From positions 1-58,025 of the forward strand of contig JANYKL010000095.1 of the NCBI GenBank assembly GCA_025361625.1: 58,025 nt of DNA, given 5' to 3'. Of this stretch, positions 27,026 through 35,493 are shown piece after piece. The position numbers and the translations under genes are program-made. The notes under the pieces were generated by a model. It did no database searches. It was not told the DNA's origin and worked only from the letters and a program-made list of their open reading frames with translations. Position 1 is the first letter of the stretch, and every line of letters starts with the position of its first letter. Source of the DNA: Acidobacteriaceae bacterium (GTDB taxonomy: Bacteria; Acidobacteriota; Terriglobia; Terriglobales; Acidobacteriaceae).

Positions 27026-28726
27026 ATGGTTGAACGGACCAACTCCAACGCTCTTACCATCGACAACATTCTTCCCACCAGAATTGACCCCAGTTCATTG
27101 CGCTTCGAATCGAACATGCGCGCTCTAGCCGATATGGTAGCGAAGATTCGCAATGAAGAAGAGAAGATCTGCGAAGGCGGCGGTACGAAAGCAATTGAAA
27201 ATCAGCACAAAAAAGGCCGGCTGACGGCTCGTGAGCGCATCAAGCTCTTGGTTGATCCGGGAACGTTTTTCGAGCTTGGCCTGTACGCCGCCCATCAGAT
27301 GTATGAAGAGTGGGGAGGCGCGCCAGCGGCCGGCGTTCTTACGGGCCTCGCTCGCATTCACTCCCGCATGGTCATGCTGATCGTGAATGACGCCACGGTC
27401 AAGGCCGGTGCATTTTTCCCGATGACATCGAAAAAGGTAATCCGCGCCCAAAATATCGCAATCGAAAATAAGATTCCTACGATTTATCTGGTCGATTCGG
27501 CGGGCGTGTTTCTTCCGCTGCAAGAAGATGTCTTTCCCGACACAGACGATTTTGGCCGCGTTTTTCGCAACAACGCGGTAATGTCGGCAATGGGAATTCC
27601 CCAGATTGCAGCCATTATGGGCATGTGTGTCGCGGGAGGCGGATATCTTCCAGTAATGTGCGATCACGTTCTAATGACGGACGGCAGCGGGCTGTTCTTG
27701 GCGGGGCCGGCTCTGGTACAGGCGGCGATCGGACAGAAGGTTTCTGCTGAAGAGCTAGGCGGAGCCGCCATGCATTCCGCCATTAGTGGCACAGTCGACT
27801 TTCGCGAGCCGAACGACGAAGCATGCATTGCCCGCATTCGGTCTCTGATCGAAAGGTGGGGATACCGGCGCCAATCTTTGTGGGACCGAAAAGAGCCCGT
27901 CGAGCCCGCGATGCCAGCCGAAGAAATTTACGGAACGTACGATGCATCTTCGGCGCGACCCTACGATATGAAAGAAATTGTCGCGCGTATCGTCGATGGC
28001 AGCCGTTTTGATGAGTACAAGCCTGAGTATGGGAAGACGCTCGTCTGCGGCTATGCACGTATAGGAGGTTTCGCCGTTGGCATCGTCGCGAACCAGAAAC
28101 TCCACGCGCAGCAGACGGATCACGAAGGCAAAAAACGAGTCGAGTTTGGCGGCGTTATCTACACCGAGTCCGCCGAAAAAGCGGCCCGCTTCATCATGGA
28201 TTGCAATCAAAATTTGATCCCCCTGGTTTTCTTTCATGACGTCAACGGATTCATGGTTGGGCGCGACGCGGAATGGAGCGGCATCATTAAAGCTGGGGCG
28301 AAGATGGTAAATGCCGTGTCGAATTCGGTGGTTCCTAAGATCACGGTTATCGTCGGCGGATCGTTCGGCGCTGGTCATTACGCCATGTGCGGTAAAGCCT
28401 TCGACCCGCGCTTCGTCTTTGCTTGGCCGACCGCCAAATATGCGGTGATGAGTGGGGACGCCGCAGCCGGAACATTGGTTGAAGTAAAGGTCAAGCAGCT
28501 TGAACGCAGCGGAAAAAAGCTAAGCGAAGAAGAGCGGAAAGAACTTTTCGACTCAACTAAGAAGACATACGACGAGCAAACTGATCCGCGTTACGGCGCG
28601 GCGCGGCTTTGGATCGACAAGATTATCGACCCGATGGAAACGCGCCAAGCAATAACGCAGGCTCTGGAAGCAGCGTCCTTAAACCCGGATGTGCCCGAGT
28701 TCAAAGTCGGAGTTCTGCAAACATGA
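27026..28726 (+). CDS. Acyl-CoA carboxylase carboxyltransferase (methylcrotonyl-CoA carboxylase beta-like)
   Basis: 566 residues of the crotonase-like carboxyltransferase fold with two domains. The N-terminal half has KGRLTARERIKLLVDPGTFFE, then VDSAGVFLPLQEDVFPD and LFLAGPALVQAAIGQKVSAEELGGA, the last being typical of methylcrotonyl- and geranyl-CoA carboxylase beta subunits. The C-terminal half has VPLVFFHDVNGFMVGRDAE and VVPKITVIVGGSFGAGHYAM. It moves CO2 from carboxybiotin to an acyl-CoA. It needs a biotin carboxylase/carrier alpha subunit, which is not encoded here. Its neighbours point to leucine degradation. Confidence 0.92.
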   Translation: MVERTNSNALTIDNILPTRIDPSSLRFESNMRALADMVAKIRNEEEKICEGGGTKAIENQHKKGRLTARERIKLLVDPGTFFELGLYAAHQMYEEWGGAPAAGVLTGLARIHSRMVMLIVNDATVKAGAFFPMTSKKVIRAQNIAIENKIPTIYLVDSAGVFLPLQEDVFPDTDDFGRVFRNNAVMSAMGIPQIAAIMGMCVAGGGYLPVMCDHVLMTDGSGLFLAGPALVQAAIGQKVSAEELGGAAMHSAISGTVDFREPNDEACIARIRSLIERWGYRRQSLWDRKEPVEPAMPAEEIYGTYDASSARPYDMKEIVARIVDGSRFDEYKPEYGKTLVCGYARIGGFAVGIVANQKLHAQQTDHEGKKRVEFGGVIYTESAEKAARFIMDCNQNLIPLVFFHDVNGFMVGRDAEWSGIIKAGAKMVNAVSNSVVPKITVIVGGSFGAGHYAMCGKAFDPRFVFAWPTAKYAVMSGDAAAGTLVEVKVKQLERSGKKLSEEERKELFDSTKKTYDEQTDPRYGAARLWIDKIIDPMETRQAITQALEAASLNPDVPEFKVGVLQT

Positions 28727-28812
28727 TTTATAGTTTTCCAGATGGAACCTGATCTTAAGTTGTTTTGTGGTCAAAAGAAAAACCTCTCCAGCTTTAGCAG
28801 TAAAAAGAATCG

Positions 28813-29703
28813 ATGCCAGCTAACGAAACCGTCAAACTCATAGAGTGTCCGCGTGACGCCTGGCAAGGCCTCAAAGGGCAGGTTCCAACCGACCTGAAAG
28901 TTACATATCTAAAAGCGTTGATCTCGGCAGGATTCAAGCAGATTGACGCGGTAAGTTTTGTCTCGCCGAGCGCCGTCCCGCAAATGGCAGACTCCGAAGA
29001 CGTGCTGCGCCAACTCGAGGGGCCTGAAGATATCGAGATCATCGGCATCGTAGTGAATGAAAAGGGCGCGCAGCGCGCCATTGCGACGGGCCTGGTGCAA
29101 ACACTTGGCTTCCCCTACTCCATCTCGCCAACATTTTTGCAGAAGAATCAACACCAAACGCTCGAAGACGCAATCGAAGAACTGGAAAGGATCGACAAGA
29201 GGGCCGACGACGCCGGTATAGATACTGTTGTTTATATTTCGATGGCGTTCGGCAATCCCTACAACGATCTGTGGACAATCGAAGAAGTAGTTGAAGCGGT
29301 GGCGCTGCTGGAAATCCAGGAGATACGAAAAATCTCTTTGGCCGATACGGTCGGCCTGGCTACGCCCGAGAAAATTCGCGAAGTAGTTTCAGTTGTGATG
29401 GAAAAATATCACTATCTGGAAATCGGAGTTCATCTTCATAGCCGTCCCGAAGATGCCCGGGCAAAAATAGAAGCAGCCTACGACGCCGGGTGCCGGCGCT
29501 TTGATTCCTCTATAGGTGGCCTTGGGGGGTGCCCCTTCGCGCAAGATGATCTTGTCGGAAATATTCCCACCGAGGCCGTAATCGAAACTTTGCGTAGCCG
29601 GGGAGCGCAACTGCCGCCATTGAAAACGCTGGACGCGCTGCTCGCCGCGTCGGCAGAGATTGGCAAGCGTTATAAAATTCCTACAAACGGTCCAGAAATC
29701 TAG
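28813..29703 (+). CDS. mvaB: Hydroxymethylglutaryl-CoA lyase
   Basis: 296 residues of the DRE-TIM metallolyase fold. The HMG-CoA lyase cysteine signature appears as FDSSIGGLGGCPFAQDD (the Cys is the catalytic one). The other end of the barrel has LISAGFKQIDAVSFVSP. The N-terminal PRD motif reads ECPRDAWQGLKG; the family usually has PRDGLQ, so the Arg-Asp pair is kept but the Gly-Leu is changed to Ala-Trp. It splits HMG-CoA to acetoacetate and acetyl-CoA, the last step of leucine breakdown. It follows the carboxyltransferase by 86 bases and precedes the hydratase by 4 bases. Confidence 0.9.
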   Translation: MPANETVKLIECPRDAWQGLKGQVPTDLKVTYLKALISAGFKQIDAVSFVSPSAVPQMADSEDVLRQLEGPEDIEIIGIVVNEKGAQRAIATGLVQTLGFPYSISPTFLQKNQHQTLEDAIEELERIDKRADDAGIDTVVYISMAFGNPYNDLWTIEEVVEAVALLEIQEIRKISLADTVGLATPEKIREVVSVVMEKYHYLEIGVHLHSRPEDARAKIEAAYDAGCRRFDSSIGGLGGCPFAQDDLVGNIPTEAVIETLRSRGAQLPPLKTLDALLAASAEIGKRYKIPTNGPEI

Positions 29704-29707
29704 AGTG

Positions 29708-30490
29708 ATGAACTACAAAACGCTCCAACTGACATTTGCCGCACAGGCCGCCACGATCACGCTGAACCGCCCCGACAAGCGAAACGCTATTAGTTACGAA
29801 CTGATCTCTGATCTCTGCGGTGCACTAGAGGAAGTCCAAAACTCTGGCGCCCGAGCTCTCATCCTTACCGGAGCAGGGAAAGCGTTTTGCTCTGGCATGG
29901 ATTTAGAGGACTTGAAAGCACTGATCGGGCGCTCGCCAAAACAGAATTTGGAAGATTCAGAGACTATGGCGAGGCTTTTCCAGTCCCTTTATGAGTTTCC
30001 CAAGCCGACCATTGCAGCGGTAAATGGTTCCGCCATCGCCGGAGGAACTGGACTAGCTTTTCTTTGCGACTTCACTATTGCCGTGCCCGATGCGAAGTTT
30101 GGCTACACAGAAGTTCGAATCGGCTTTGTGCCTGCCATTGTTTCCACTTTTCTCTTGCGTCAAGTCGGAGAAAAAGTCGCGCGTGATCTTTTGCTTACCG
30201 GTCGAATCTTTAAGGCGGAAGAAGCTCTTAAACTGGGATTAGTGAACGAAATTGTCGCTCCGGAAAATTTGCTTGGGCGCGCCAATGCTCTTGCAATACA
30301 ACTCTCCGAGAACAGCCCGCTTTCACTTTTAAATACTAAACGGCTGCTGACCGAGCACGCGCGAGCCGAACTCGATAGGCAGATCGAGGCTGCGGTTCGC
30401 GAAAATGCAGGCATTCGCGAGAGCGCCGATTTCCGTGAAGGCATCGAGTCATTTTTGGAAAAAAGAAAACCGCAGTGGACGGGTCGATGA
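29708..30490 (+). CDS. Enoyl-CoA hydratase/isomerase (methylglutaconyl-CoA hydratase candidate)
   Basis: 260 residues of the crotonase family. The oxyanion-hole segment is GAGKAFCSGMDLEDL (residues 55-69). The second half has AIAGGTGLAFLCDFTIAV and KFGYTEVRIGFVPAIVS with the conserved Glu. Its place between HMG-CoA lyase and the thioesterase suggests it may hydrate 3-methylglutaconyl-CoA to HMG-CoA, though generic 2-enoyl-CoA hydratase activity is equally possible. The start is ATG 29708, four bases after the lyase stop; a longer frame from 29660 lies inside the lyase gene. The next gene overlaps it. Confidence 0.9.
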   Translation: MNYKTLQLTFAAQAATITLNRPDKRNAISYELISDLCGALEEVQNSGARALILTGAGKAFCSGMDLEDLKALIGRSPKQNLEDSETMARLFQSLYEFPKPTIAAVNGSAIAGGTGLAFLCDFTIAVPDAKFGYTEVRIGFVPAIVSTFLLRQVGEKVARDLLLTGRIFKAEEALKLGLVNEIVAPENLLGRANALAIQLSENSPLSLLNTKRLLTEHARAELDRQIEAAVRENAGIRESADFREGIESFLEKRKPQWTGR

Positions 30491-30933
30491 AATCTTTCGA
30501 CTCCGAGAAGAGACAGCCAAAAACGGTGAATGAAACCCGCATCCGGGTGCGCTACGCGGAAACTGACCAGATGGGCGTCGTTTATCATGCCAACTATTTT
30601 GTTTGGTTCGAGATTGGGCGTGTCGAATTGTTTCGCCAGTTTGGTTTCCGTTACAAAGATATGGAGCGCGAAGACGACTGCTACATCGCCGTCGTCTTTG
30701 CGCGATGCCGATACAAGGCTCCCGTGCATTATGATGACGAGGTTGTGGTGCGGACCACGCTTACCCATGTTCGAGACAAGGTGATTCGTTTCGGATATGA
30801 GCTTCGCAGCACGGAAGGAAAGCTGTTGGCGCAAGGCGAAACTACGCACGTGGTTGCAGATTCAAAAATGAACTCGAAGAGATTGCCGGAAAAGTTCCTT
30901 AAAATATTTCGCGCAGCGGCAGGCGCACCGTAA
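30487..30933 (+). CDS. YbgC-type acyl-CoA thioesterase
   Basis: 148 residues of the hotdog fold. The family motif is RYAETDQMGVVYHANYF with catalytic Asp27, followed by WFEIGRVELFRQFGF. This is the 4-hydroxybenzoyl-CoA thioesterase/YbgC signature. It hydrolyses acyl-CoA, freeing CoA. The start is ATG 30487, whose ATGA overlaps the hydratase stop, so the two are translationally coupled. The GTG at 30475 is an alternative start that would lie deeper in the upstream gene. Confidence 0.9.
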   Translation: MKSFDSEKRQPKTVNETRIRVRYAETDQMGVVYHANYFVWFEIGRVELFRQFGFRYKDMEREDDCYIAVVFARCRYKAPVHYDDEVVVRTTLTHVRDKVIRFGYELRSTEGKLLAQGETTHVVADSKMNSKRLPEKFLKIFRAAAGAP

Positions 30934-31028
30934 ATGTTCAAGGTCTGTTAATTCGGCAACGCTAATATGGTCTCCGGTGCGTGAGATGAACTTACCAATT
31001 AATTGCGTATCTAAAGGCGAAACCTGAT

Positions 31029-32570
31029 TTGAAAGCCATACATATTAACGGAAACGATCTGACCCTCGAAGACGTACGCGAGGTCGCGCGTACCGATGTT
31101 CGGCAGGTCGTAATGCTTGCTCCTGATGCACGAACTGCGGTTGACCGCGCTCGAGCGGTTGTAGATGCCCTGGTCGCGAGCAACAAAATTTCCTACGCAA
31201 TTACAACTGGCGTCGGAAAGCTTAGCGATGTGCACATCGTGGGAGAGCAGGTACGAGAGTTACAAGTCAACTTAGTGCGTTCGCATGCAGTGGGCGTCGG
31301 CGAGCCGATGGCTATTTCTGATACCCGTGCCATGATGCTTCTTCGCGCGAATTCGCTCTCCAAGGGCAATTCGGGAGTTCGCGCCGTCACCATCGATACC
31401 ATCTGCGAAATGCTGAATCGGGGCGTAACTCCATATGTCCCGTCGCAGGGCAGCGTCGGAGCGAGCGGCGACCTGGCTCCGCTGGCGCATCTCGCGCTGG
31501 CGTTGATCGGGGAGGGCGAGTGCTATGACGAAAAAGGCGCACGCACGGCGAGCGCCCAAGCCCTGAAGGCCGCGCAGATCAAGCCGCTGGTGCTGGAGGC
31601 CAAAGAAGCAGTTTCGCTGATCAACGGAACGCAGGCCATGCTGGCGATTGGCTCGCTCATGCTGCTCGCAGCTGAGACGCTGGTTGACACCGCCGATGTT
31701 ATCGGCGCCATGGCTTGCGATGCGCTGAAAGGCACTACTGTGGCTTTTGACGAACGCATTCACAAAGCACGCCCCCATCCGGGGCAGATTAAAAGTGCAG
31801 CAAACCTTCGCCACCTGATGGAGCAGAGTGAGATCCGCGAATCGCACCTCGATTGCGGACGTGTACAGGATGCGTACTCGCTGCGCTGCATCCCGCAGGT
31901 CCATGGCGCGGTGCGCGATACTCTCGCCCACTGCCGCAGGATATTTGAGATCGAGACAAACTCAGCAGTCGATAATCCGTTGGTCTTTGTAAAAAATCCA
32001 CGAGCCACAGACGGAGAAGGCGACGTCATCTCCGGTGGAAATTTTCATGGCGAACCTCTCGCCTTCGCGCTTGATTTTCTCGCCATCGCGCTGAGCGCCT
32101 TAGCCGGGATCAGCGAACGTCGACTAGAGCGCATGGTCAATCCGGCTCTAAGCGAATGCCTTCCGCCATTCCTGGCTCCCGGAGCGGGTCTGAATTCAGG
32201 TTTCATGATGCCGCAGGTGACCGCCGCCGCGCTCGTCAGCGAGAACAAAGTGCTGGCTCACCCGGCATCAGTCGATTCAATCACGACTTCTGGAAACAAA
32301 GAAGATTTCGTGTCAATGGGAATGATCGCCGCTAACAAACTGAAGCGAGTGATTGAAAATACTCGCAACACTTTAGCCATCGAAGCCATGGCCGCCGCGC
32401 AAGCTCTCGATTTTCATGTGCCTCTTAAAACTTCGAAACCGCTGCAACAGGCGCACGCGGCGATCCGTTCGGTGTGCGCGACCATGGAGAAAGACCGCGC
32501 AATGTACCAGGATTTTGTCCGCATTTCCGACTTGATCGCGAGCGGGAAGCTTGCGGATGTCTTGCGTTGA
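31029..32570 (+). CDS. hutH: Histidine ammonia-lyase
   Basis: 513 residues, normal for HutH. The MIO cofactor-forming triad is A145-S146-G147 in GSVGASGDLAPLAHLAL. SSGGNFHGE-like residues appear as SGGNFHGEPLAFALDF, and NPALSECLPPFLAPGAG is also typical. It removes ammonia from histidine to give urocanate. It starts with TTG at 31029 with AAAGG upstream. No hutU, hutI or hutG lies near, so the rest of the pathway would be elsewhere. Its stop abuts the stop of the convergent HD gene (TGATCA). Confidence 0.93.
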   Translation: MKAIHINGNDLTLEDVREVARTDVRQVVMLAPDARTAVDRARAVVDALVASNKISYAITTGVGKLSDVHIVGEQVRELQVNLVRSHAVGVGEPMAISDTRAMMLLRANSLSKGNSGVRAVTIDTICEMLNRGVTPYVPSQGSVGASGDLAPLAHLALALIGEGECYDEKGARTASAQALKAAQIKPLVLEAKEAVSLINGTQAMLAIGSLMLLAAETLVDTADVIGAMACDALKGTTVAFDERIHKARPHPGQIKSAANLRHLMEQSEIRESHLDCGRVQDAYSLRCIPQVHGAVRDTLAHCRRIFEIETNSAVDNPLVFVKNPRATDGEGDVISGGNFHGEPLAFALDFLAIALSALAGISERRLERMVNPALSECLPPFLAPGAGLNSGFMMPQVTAAALVSENKVLAHPASVDSITTSGNKEDFVSMGMIAANKLKRVIENTRNTLAIEAMAAAQALDFHVPLKTSKPLQQAHAAIRSVCATMEKDRAMYQDFVRISDLIASGKLADVLR

Positions 32571-33173
32571 TCAGAACCTATCCAGGAAGGCTTCGCCGCC
32601 CGTCCCAGCCAACCCTAGCTCACCGGCGACCGCCTTCATCGCCTCGATGCAAAACGAGATGTGCTCTTCCAGGTCGAGGCCCAAGTCGGCCGCACCCAAA
32701 ATTATGTCTTCGCGATGGACGCTGCGCGCGAAAGCCTTATCTTTCATTTTTTTTCGAACTGACTTCGCCTCAACATCGGCGAGCGACTTCGAAGGTCTTA
32801 CCAGCGCGCAAGCCGTAATAAACCCCGATAATTCGTCACATGCAAATAGCGTCTTTTCCATCGGAGAAGTCCGCGCGACGCCGCTGTATTCGGCGTGCGA
32901 CATAATTGCCCGCCGCACTTCCTCGGAATATCCGCGTTCCGCTAAAATCTCGCAGCCGCGATATGGATGATCTTCCTGACTCGGATATTTCTCGTAATCA
33001 AAGTCGTGAAGCAGCCCGACCGTACCCCACAATTCCTCGTCCGCTCCATCCTTTCGAGCATAGGCGCGCATGCATGCTTCGACCGCGATCGCGTGTTTGC
33101 GCAAACTCTCCGATTGTGTGAACTCAGTTAGTAAACACCATGACTTGCCACGCCGTTCAAGGCTCCCGGTCAT
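32571..33173 (-). CDS. HD-domain hydrolase-like protein
   Basis: 200 residues of the HD phosphohydrolase superfamily. The metal motif is LLHDFDYEKYPSQEDHPYRG: H56-D57, and H69 as a later ligand; H27 (LRKHAIAV) is the first His. It is cytoplasmic and likely acts on a nucleotide or other phosphate ester, but the substrate is unknown. The start is ATG 33173 with GAAAGG upstream. Its stop directly meets the stop of hutH on the other strand, so the two genes abut without a gap and read-through antisense is possible. Confidence 0.85.
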   Translation of the reverse strand: MTGSLERRGKSWCLLTEFTQSESLRKHAIAVEACMRAYARKDGADEELWGTVGLLHDFDYEKYPSQEDHPYRGCEILAERGYSEEVRRAIMSHAEYSGVARTSPMEKTLFACDELSGFITACALVRPSKSLADVEAKSVRKKMKDKAFARSVHREDIILGAADLGLDLEEHISFCIEAMKAVAGELGLAGTGGEAFLDRF

Positions 33174-33331
33174 ATGCCTTTCGTATTCCTTTCGTCTTTG
33201 TCAGAATTACTGCCCTGTTTTCAACAACGAGATGTGATCAATTCGCTTGACATGAACGCCCCGATCCCTCAGATTACGCATTAGTTGTTGGTTTTGAGAG
33301 TAGCCCCCGCTCTGGCACTCGCAAACCCTGA

Positions 33332-33877
33332 ATGGCAACCACATTAACGCCCGTGGATTCACGGGAAGTAGTACGCTGCGACCAATGCTCGTTAGTGCAA
33401 TTCCGCACAACCAATAGTCTCTGCCGCCGTTGTCATCTTTCTTTGGATGAGGACGAAGCGGAGATCGCCGCCATGACCGCTCAGCCAGAAGTCATGCCTA
33501 TCAGTGCCCACTCCACCGGGCGCGGGCATCTCAAACTGGCGCATTCCATTCGATCGCTTAGGTTACGCAACGGACTGAGCCAGCGTCAACTGGCGTTGCG
33601 CATGGCCGTGCCTCGAACTTACGTCTCGAAGATTGAGAACGAGAAGGCCACCCCGACCCTTTCTTCCCTTGAGCGATTGGCGAGGGCTCTAGAAGTCAGC
33701 GTGCCAGATTTGCTCTCCGGCGGCGAACGCAACCGCCAGGAAGAGGTTCGCGAACTTATGGAAGACCAGTTCGTTGCCGAAGTTATGCCCTATCTGTCGC
33801 AACTGAACGGAATGCAGATGTCGAGCATTCTGGCGCAGGTGCGGGATCTTACAGTTCGGCCACGTCGGACCGCTTAA
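33332..33877 (+). CDS. XRE-family regulator with an N-terminal zinc-ribbon-like motif
   Basis: 181 residues. An N-terminal CDQC (C16, C19) and CRRC (C31, C34) pair looks like a zinc ribbon. The helix-turn-helix (about 70-126) reads IRSLRLRNGLSQRQLALRM and TYVSKIENEKATPTLSSLER, standard for XRE DNA-binding domains, followed by ALEVSVPDLLSG. The C-terminus is helical and may dimerise. It is probably a sensor-regulator acting near its own gene or the following acyl-CoA genes. A 12-bp hairpin and a strong terminator lie downstream. ATG 33332 is the start. Confidence 0.85.
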   Translation: MATTLTPVDSREVVRCDQCSLVQFRTTNSLCRRCHLSLDEDEAEIAAMTAQPEVMPISAHSTGRGHLKLAHSIRSLRLRNGLSQRQLALRMAVPRTYVSKIENEKATPTLSSLERLARALEVSVPDLLSGGERNRQEEVRELMEDQFVAEVMPYLSQLNGMQMSSILAQVRDLTVRPRRTA

Positions 33878-33895
33878 GTCAGTTATGAACTAAGT

Positions 33896-33933
33896 GACAA
33901 CTCTTCGGGCGATCCTTTCATCGAAGAGTTGTC
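33896..33933. repeat. Perfect 12-bp hairpin after the regulator gene
   Basis: GACAACTCTTCG (33896-33907) and CGAAGAGTTGTC (33922-33933) pair perfectly across a 14-base loop, 18 bases after the regulator stop. No U-tract follows, so it is not a standard terminator. It could be an operator (12-bp arms), an mRNA-protecting hairpin or part of a small RNA. Confidence 0.5.
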
Positions 33934-34005
33934 CTTAAATGCAGTTTTTTGGGACAAAGTTTAGAACATAGGTTTGAATTTTTATCCGGGCACACCCAAC
34001 TGGAC

Positions 34006-34037
34006 AGCCGAAGCCTTCGGGCTTCGGCTTTTTTTTT
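34006..34037 (+). terminator. Strong intrinsic terminator with UUCG loop
   Basis: AGCCGAAGCC (34006-34015), TTCG loop (34016-34019), GGCTTCGGCT (34020-34029), then nine T (34029-34037). This is a textbook terminator, about 130 bases after the XRE stop. It may end the regulator mRNA or a small RNA in the 33878-34006 stretch. In that stretch I see no reading frame; 34038-34256 shows only the palindrome listed below. Confidence 0.9.
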
Positions 34038-34154
34038 GCGTGCCATAGAGTCCACTGAAATTATCTAATCTGAGCGTAGATGTTCGTGTTCTTTTGCCAG
34101 CAGTTTTCAAGTCACCCGATAATCGATAAAAATTTGATTGTCCCTTTGGATGCC

Positions 34155-34166
34155 AACCGGTCGGTT
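34155..34166. promoter_or_regulatory. Candidate TetR-type operator before acyl-CoA dehydrogenase
   Basis: AACCG (34155-34159), GT, CGGTT (34162-34166): a perfect 5-2-5 inverted repeat within CCAACCGGTCGGTTACG, about 90 bases before the acyl-CoA dehydrogenase start. Short palindromes with this core are typical of TetR-family fatty-acid repressors, but no such regulator is in the window, so this is an inference. Confidence 0.35.
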
Positions 34167-34256
34167 ACGCCGATTTTCAAATCCGATGTTTTTCGGGAGC
34201 TTCACATGCTTAAATGAAAATGTCGTCCCAAAGCACTCTTTTGACGAGGAGATCAA

Positions 34257-35402
34257 TTGGACTTTTTATTAAACGAAGAGCAGCTTCACCTGAAAAAAAC
34301 GGTGCGCGAGTTTGCGGAACGCGAAATCGCCCCGCACGTCATGACGTGGGACGAGTCCAGTGAGTTTCCTCTCGCGACCATCAAAGAGCTGGGGAAACTC
34401 GGACTGATGGGTATCATCTTCCCCGCTGAATACGGCGGCGCGGGCATGGGCTATGTTGAATATGTGACGGCGGTGGGCGAGCTTTCTCGCGTGGATGGAT
34501 CCGTGGGCATCATCGTCGCCGCGCACACCTCACTGTGCTCCAATCACATTTTTCTTGCAGGCAATGAACAGCAGAAAAAGAAATACATTCCTAAGTTAGC
34601 AAGCGGCGAGTTCATTGGGGCCTGGGGATTGACCGAGCCATCTGCCGGCTCGGACGCCGGTAGCGCCCGCATGACTGCTACACGTGCCAAGGGGGGTTGG
34701 GTTCTGAACGGGTCCAAAACTTTTATCACTAACGGCCATTACGCGGATGTGATCGTCGCGCTTGCCGTAACCGATCGGACGGCGCGGACGCACGGCTTGT
34801 CGGCCTTCATCGTCGAGAAAAATACGAAGGGCTTTCGCCCTGGGAAGAAGGAAAACAAACTGGGACTGCGGGCTAGCGACACCGCCGAACTGATTTTTGA
34901 AGATTGCTTTGTTCCAGCCGAAAATTTAGTTGGAGGGGAAGGGAACGGCTTCCGCGATTCCATGCGCATCCTTGATGGCGGAAGAATTTCGATCGCCGCC
35001 CTCTCCCTCGGGATGGCCGACGGCGCTTATGGGGTTGCGTTGAAATATTCAAAGGAGCGTAAACAGTTTGGAAAAGCCATCTCCGAATTTCAGGCGATCC
35101 AATGGAAGCTTGCCGACATGGCAACGGAAATTGAAGCCGCCAGGTTGCTCACGCTGCGCGCCGCGTCCATGAAAGATTCTGGCATGAAGACGACTCTGGA
35201 ATCTTCCATGGCAAAGCTTTACGCTAGCGAAGTTGCCGTTAGATGCGCAAATGAAAGCGTACAAATCCACGGCGGCTACGGCTTCATCAAAGATTATCCG
35301 GCTGAAAAGTTTTATCGCGATGTAAAGCTTTGCACCATTGGCGAAGGGACGAGCGAAATTCAACGCCTGGTCATCGCGCGCCAGCTGCTGAAAGATTGCT
35401 GA
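34257..35402 (+). CDS. Short-chain-type acyl-CoA dehydrogenase
   Basis: 381 residues, standard for the family. Motifs are [34 protein letters not shown] and [18 protein letters not shown], the last holding the catalytic Glu and FAD contact. It oxidises short or branched acyl-CoA, passing electrons to electron-transfer flavoprotein. The start is TTG 34257 with a GAGGAG ribosome site 6-8 bases before it; the first residues ([19 protein letters not shown]) match family members. It lies 91 bases before meaB on the same strand with a GC-rich hairpin between. Confidence 0.94.
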   Translation: MDFLLNEEQLHLKKTVREFAEREIAPHVMTWDESSEFPLATIKELGKLGLMGIIFPAEYGGAGMGYVEYVTAVGELSRVDGSVGIIVAAHTSLCSNHIFLAGNEQQKKKYIPKLASGEFIGAWGLTEPSAGSDAGSARMTATRAKGGWVLNGSKTFITNGHYADVIVALAVTDRTARTHGLSAFIVEKNTKGFRPGKKENKLGLRASDTAELIFEDCFVPAENLVGGEGNGFRDSMRILDGGRISIAALSLGMADGAYGVALKYSKERKQFGKAISEFQAIQWKLADMATEIEAARLLTLRAASMKDSGMKTTLESSMAKLYASEVAVRCANESVQIHGGYGFIKDYPAEKFYRDVKLCTIGEGTSEIQRLVIARQLLKDC

Positions 35403-35422
35403 ATGGTTATGGGCTTGCGGAA

Positions 35423-35445
35423 GGGCAGGGAGTGGGCCCCTGCCC
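35423..35445. repeat. GC-rich hairpin between acyl-CoA dehydrogenase and meaB
   Basis: GGGCAGGG (35423-35430) and CCCTGCCC (35438-35445) form a perfect 8-bp stem with loop AGTGGGC. No U-tract follows. It may slow transcription between the two genes or protect the upstream mRNA. Confidence 0.45.
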
Positions 35446-35493
35446 AGTCTCCGAAGTCCGACCCTGAATTCTCATCTGCTTTACACTGATCTG

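Noticed and set aside
27125-27667. Minus-strand 180-codon frame opposite the carboxyltransferase
   Set aside because: Antisense shadow; no motif and no ribosome site.
33965-33976. GAACATAGGTTT, close to a LexA/DinR box
   Set aside because: One arm has a mismatch, no damage gene is next to it and it lies between a regulator and a terminator.
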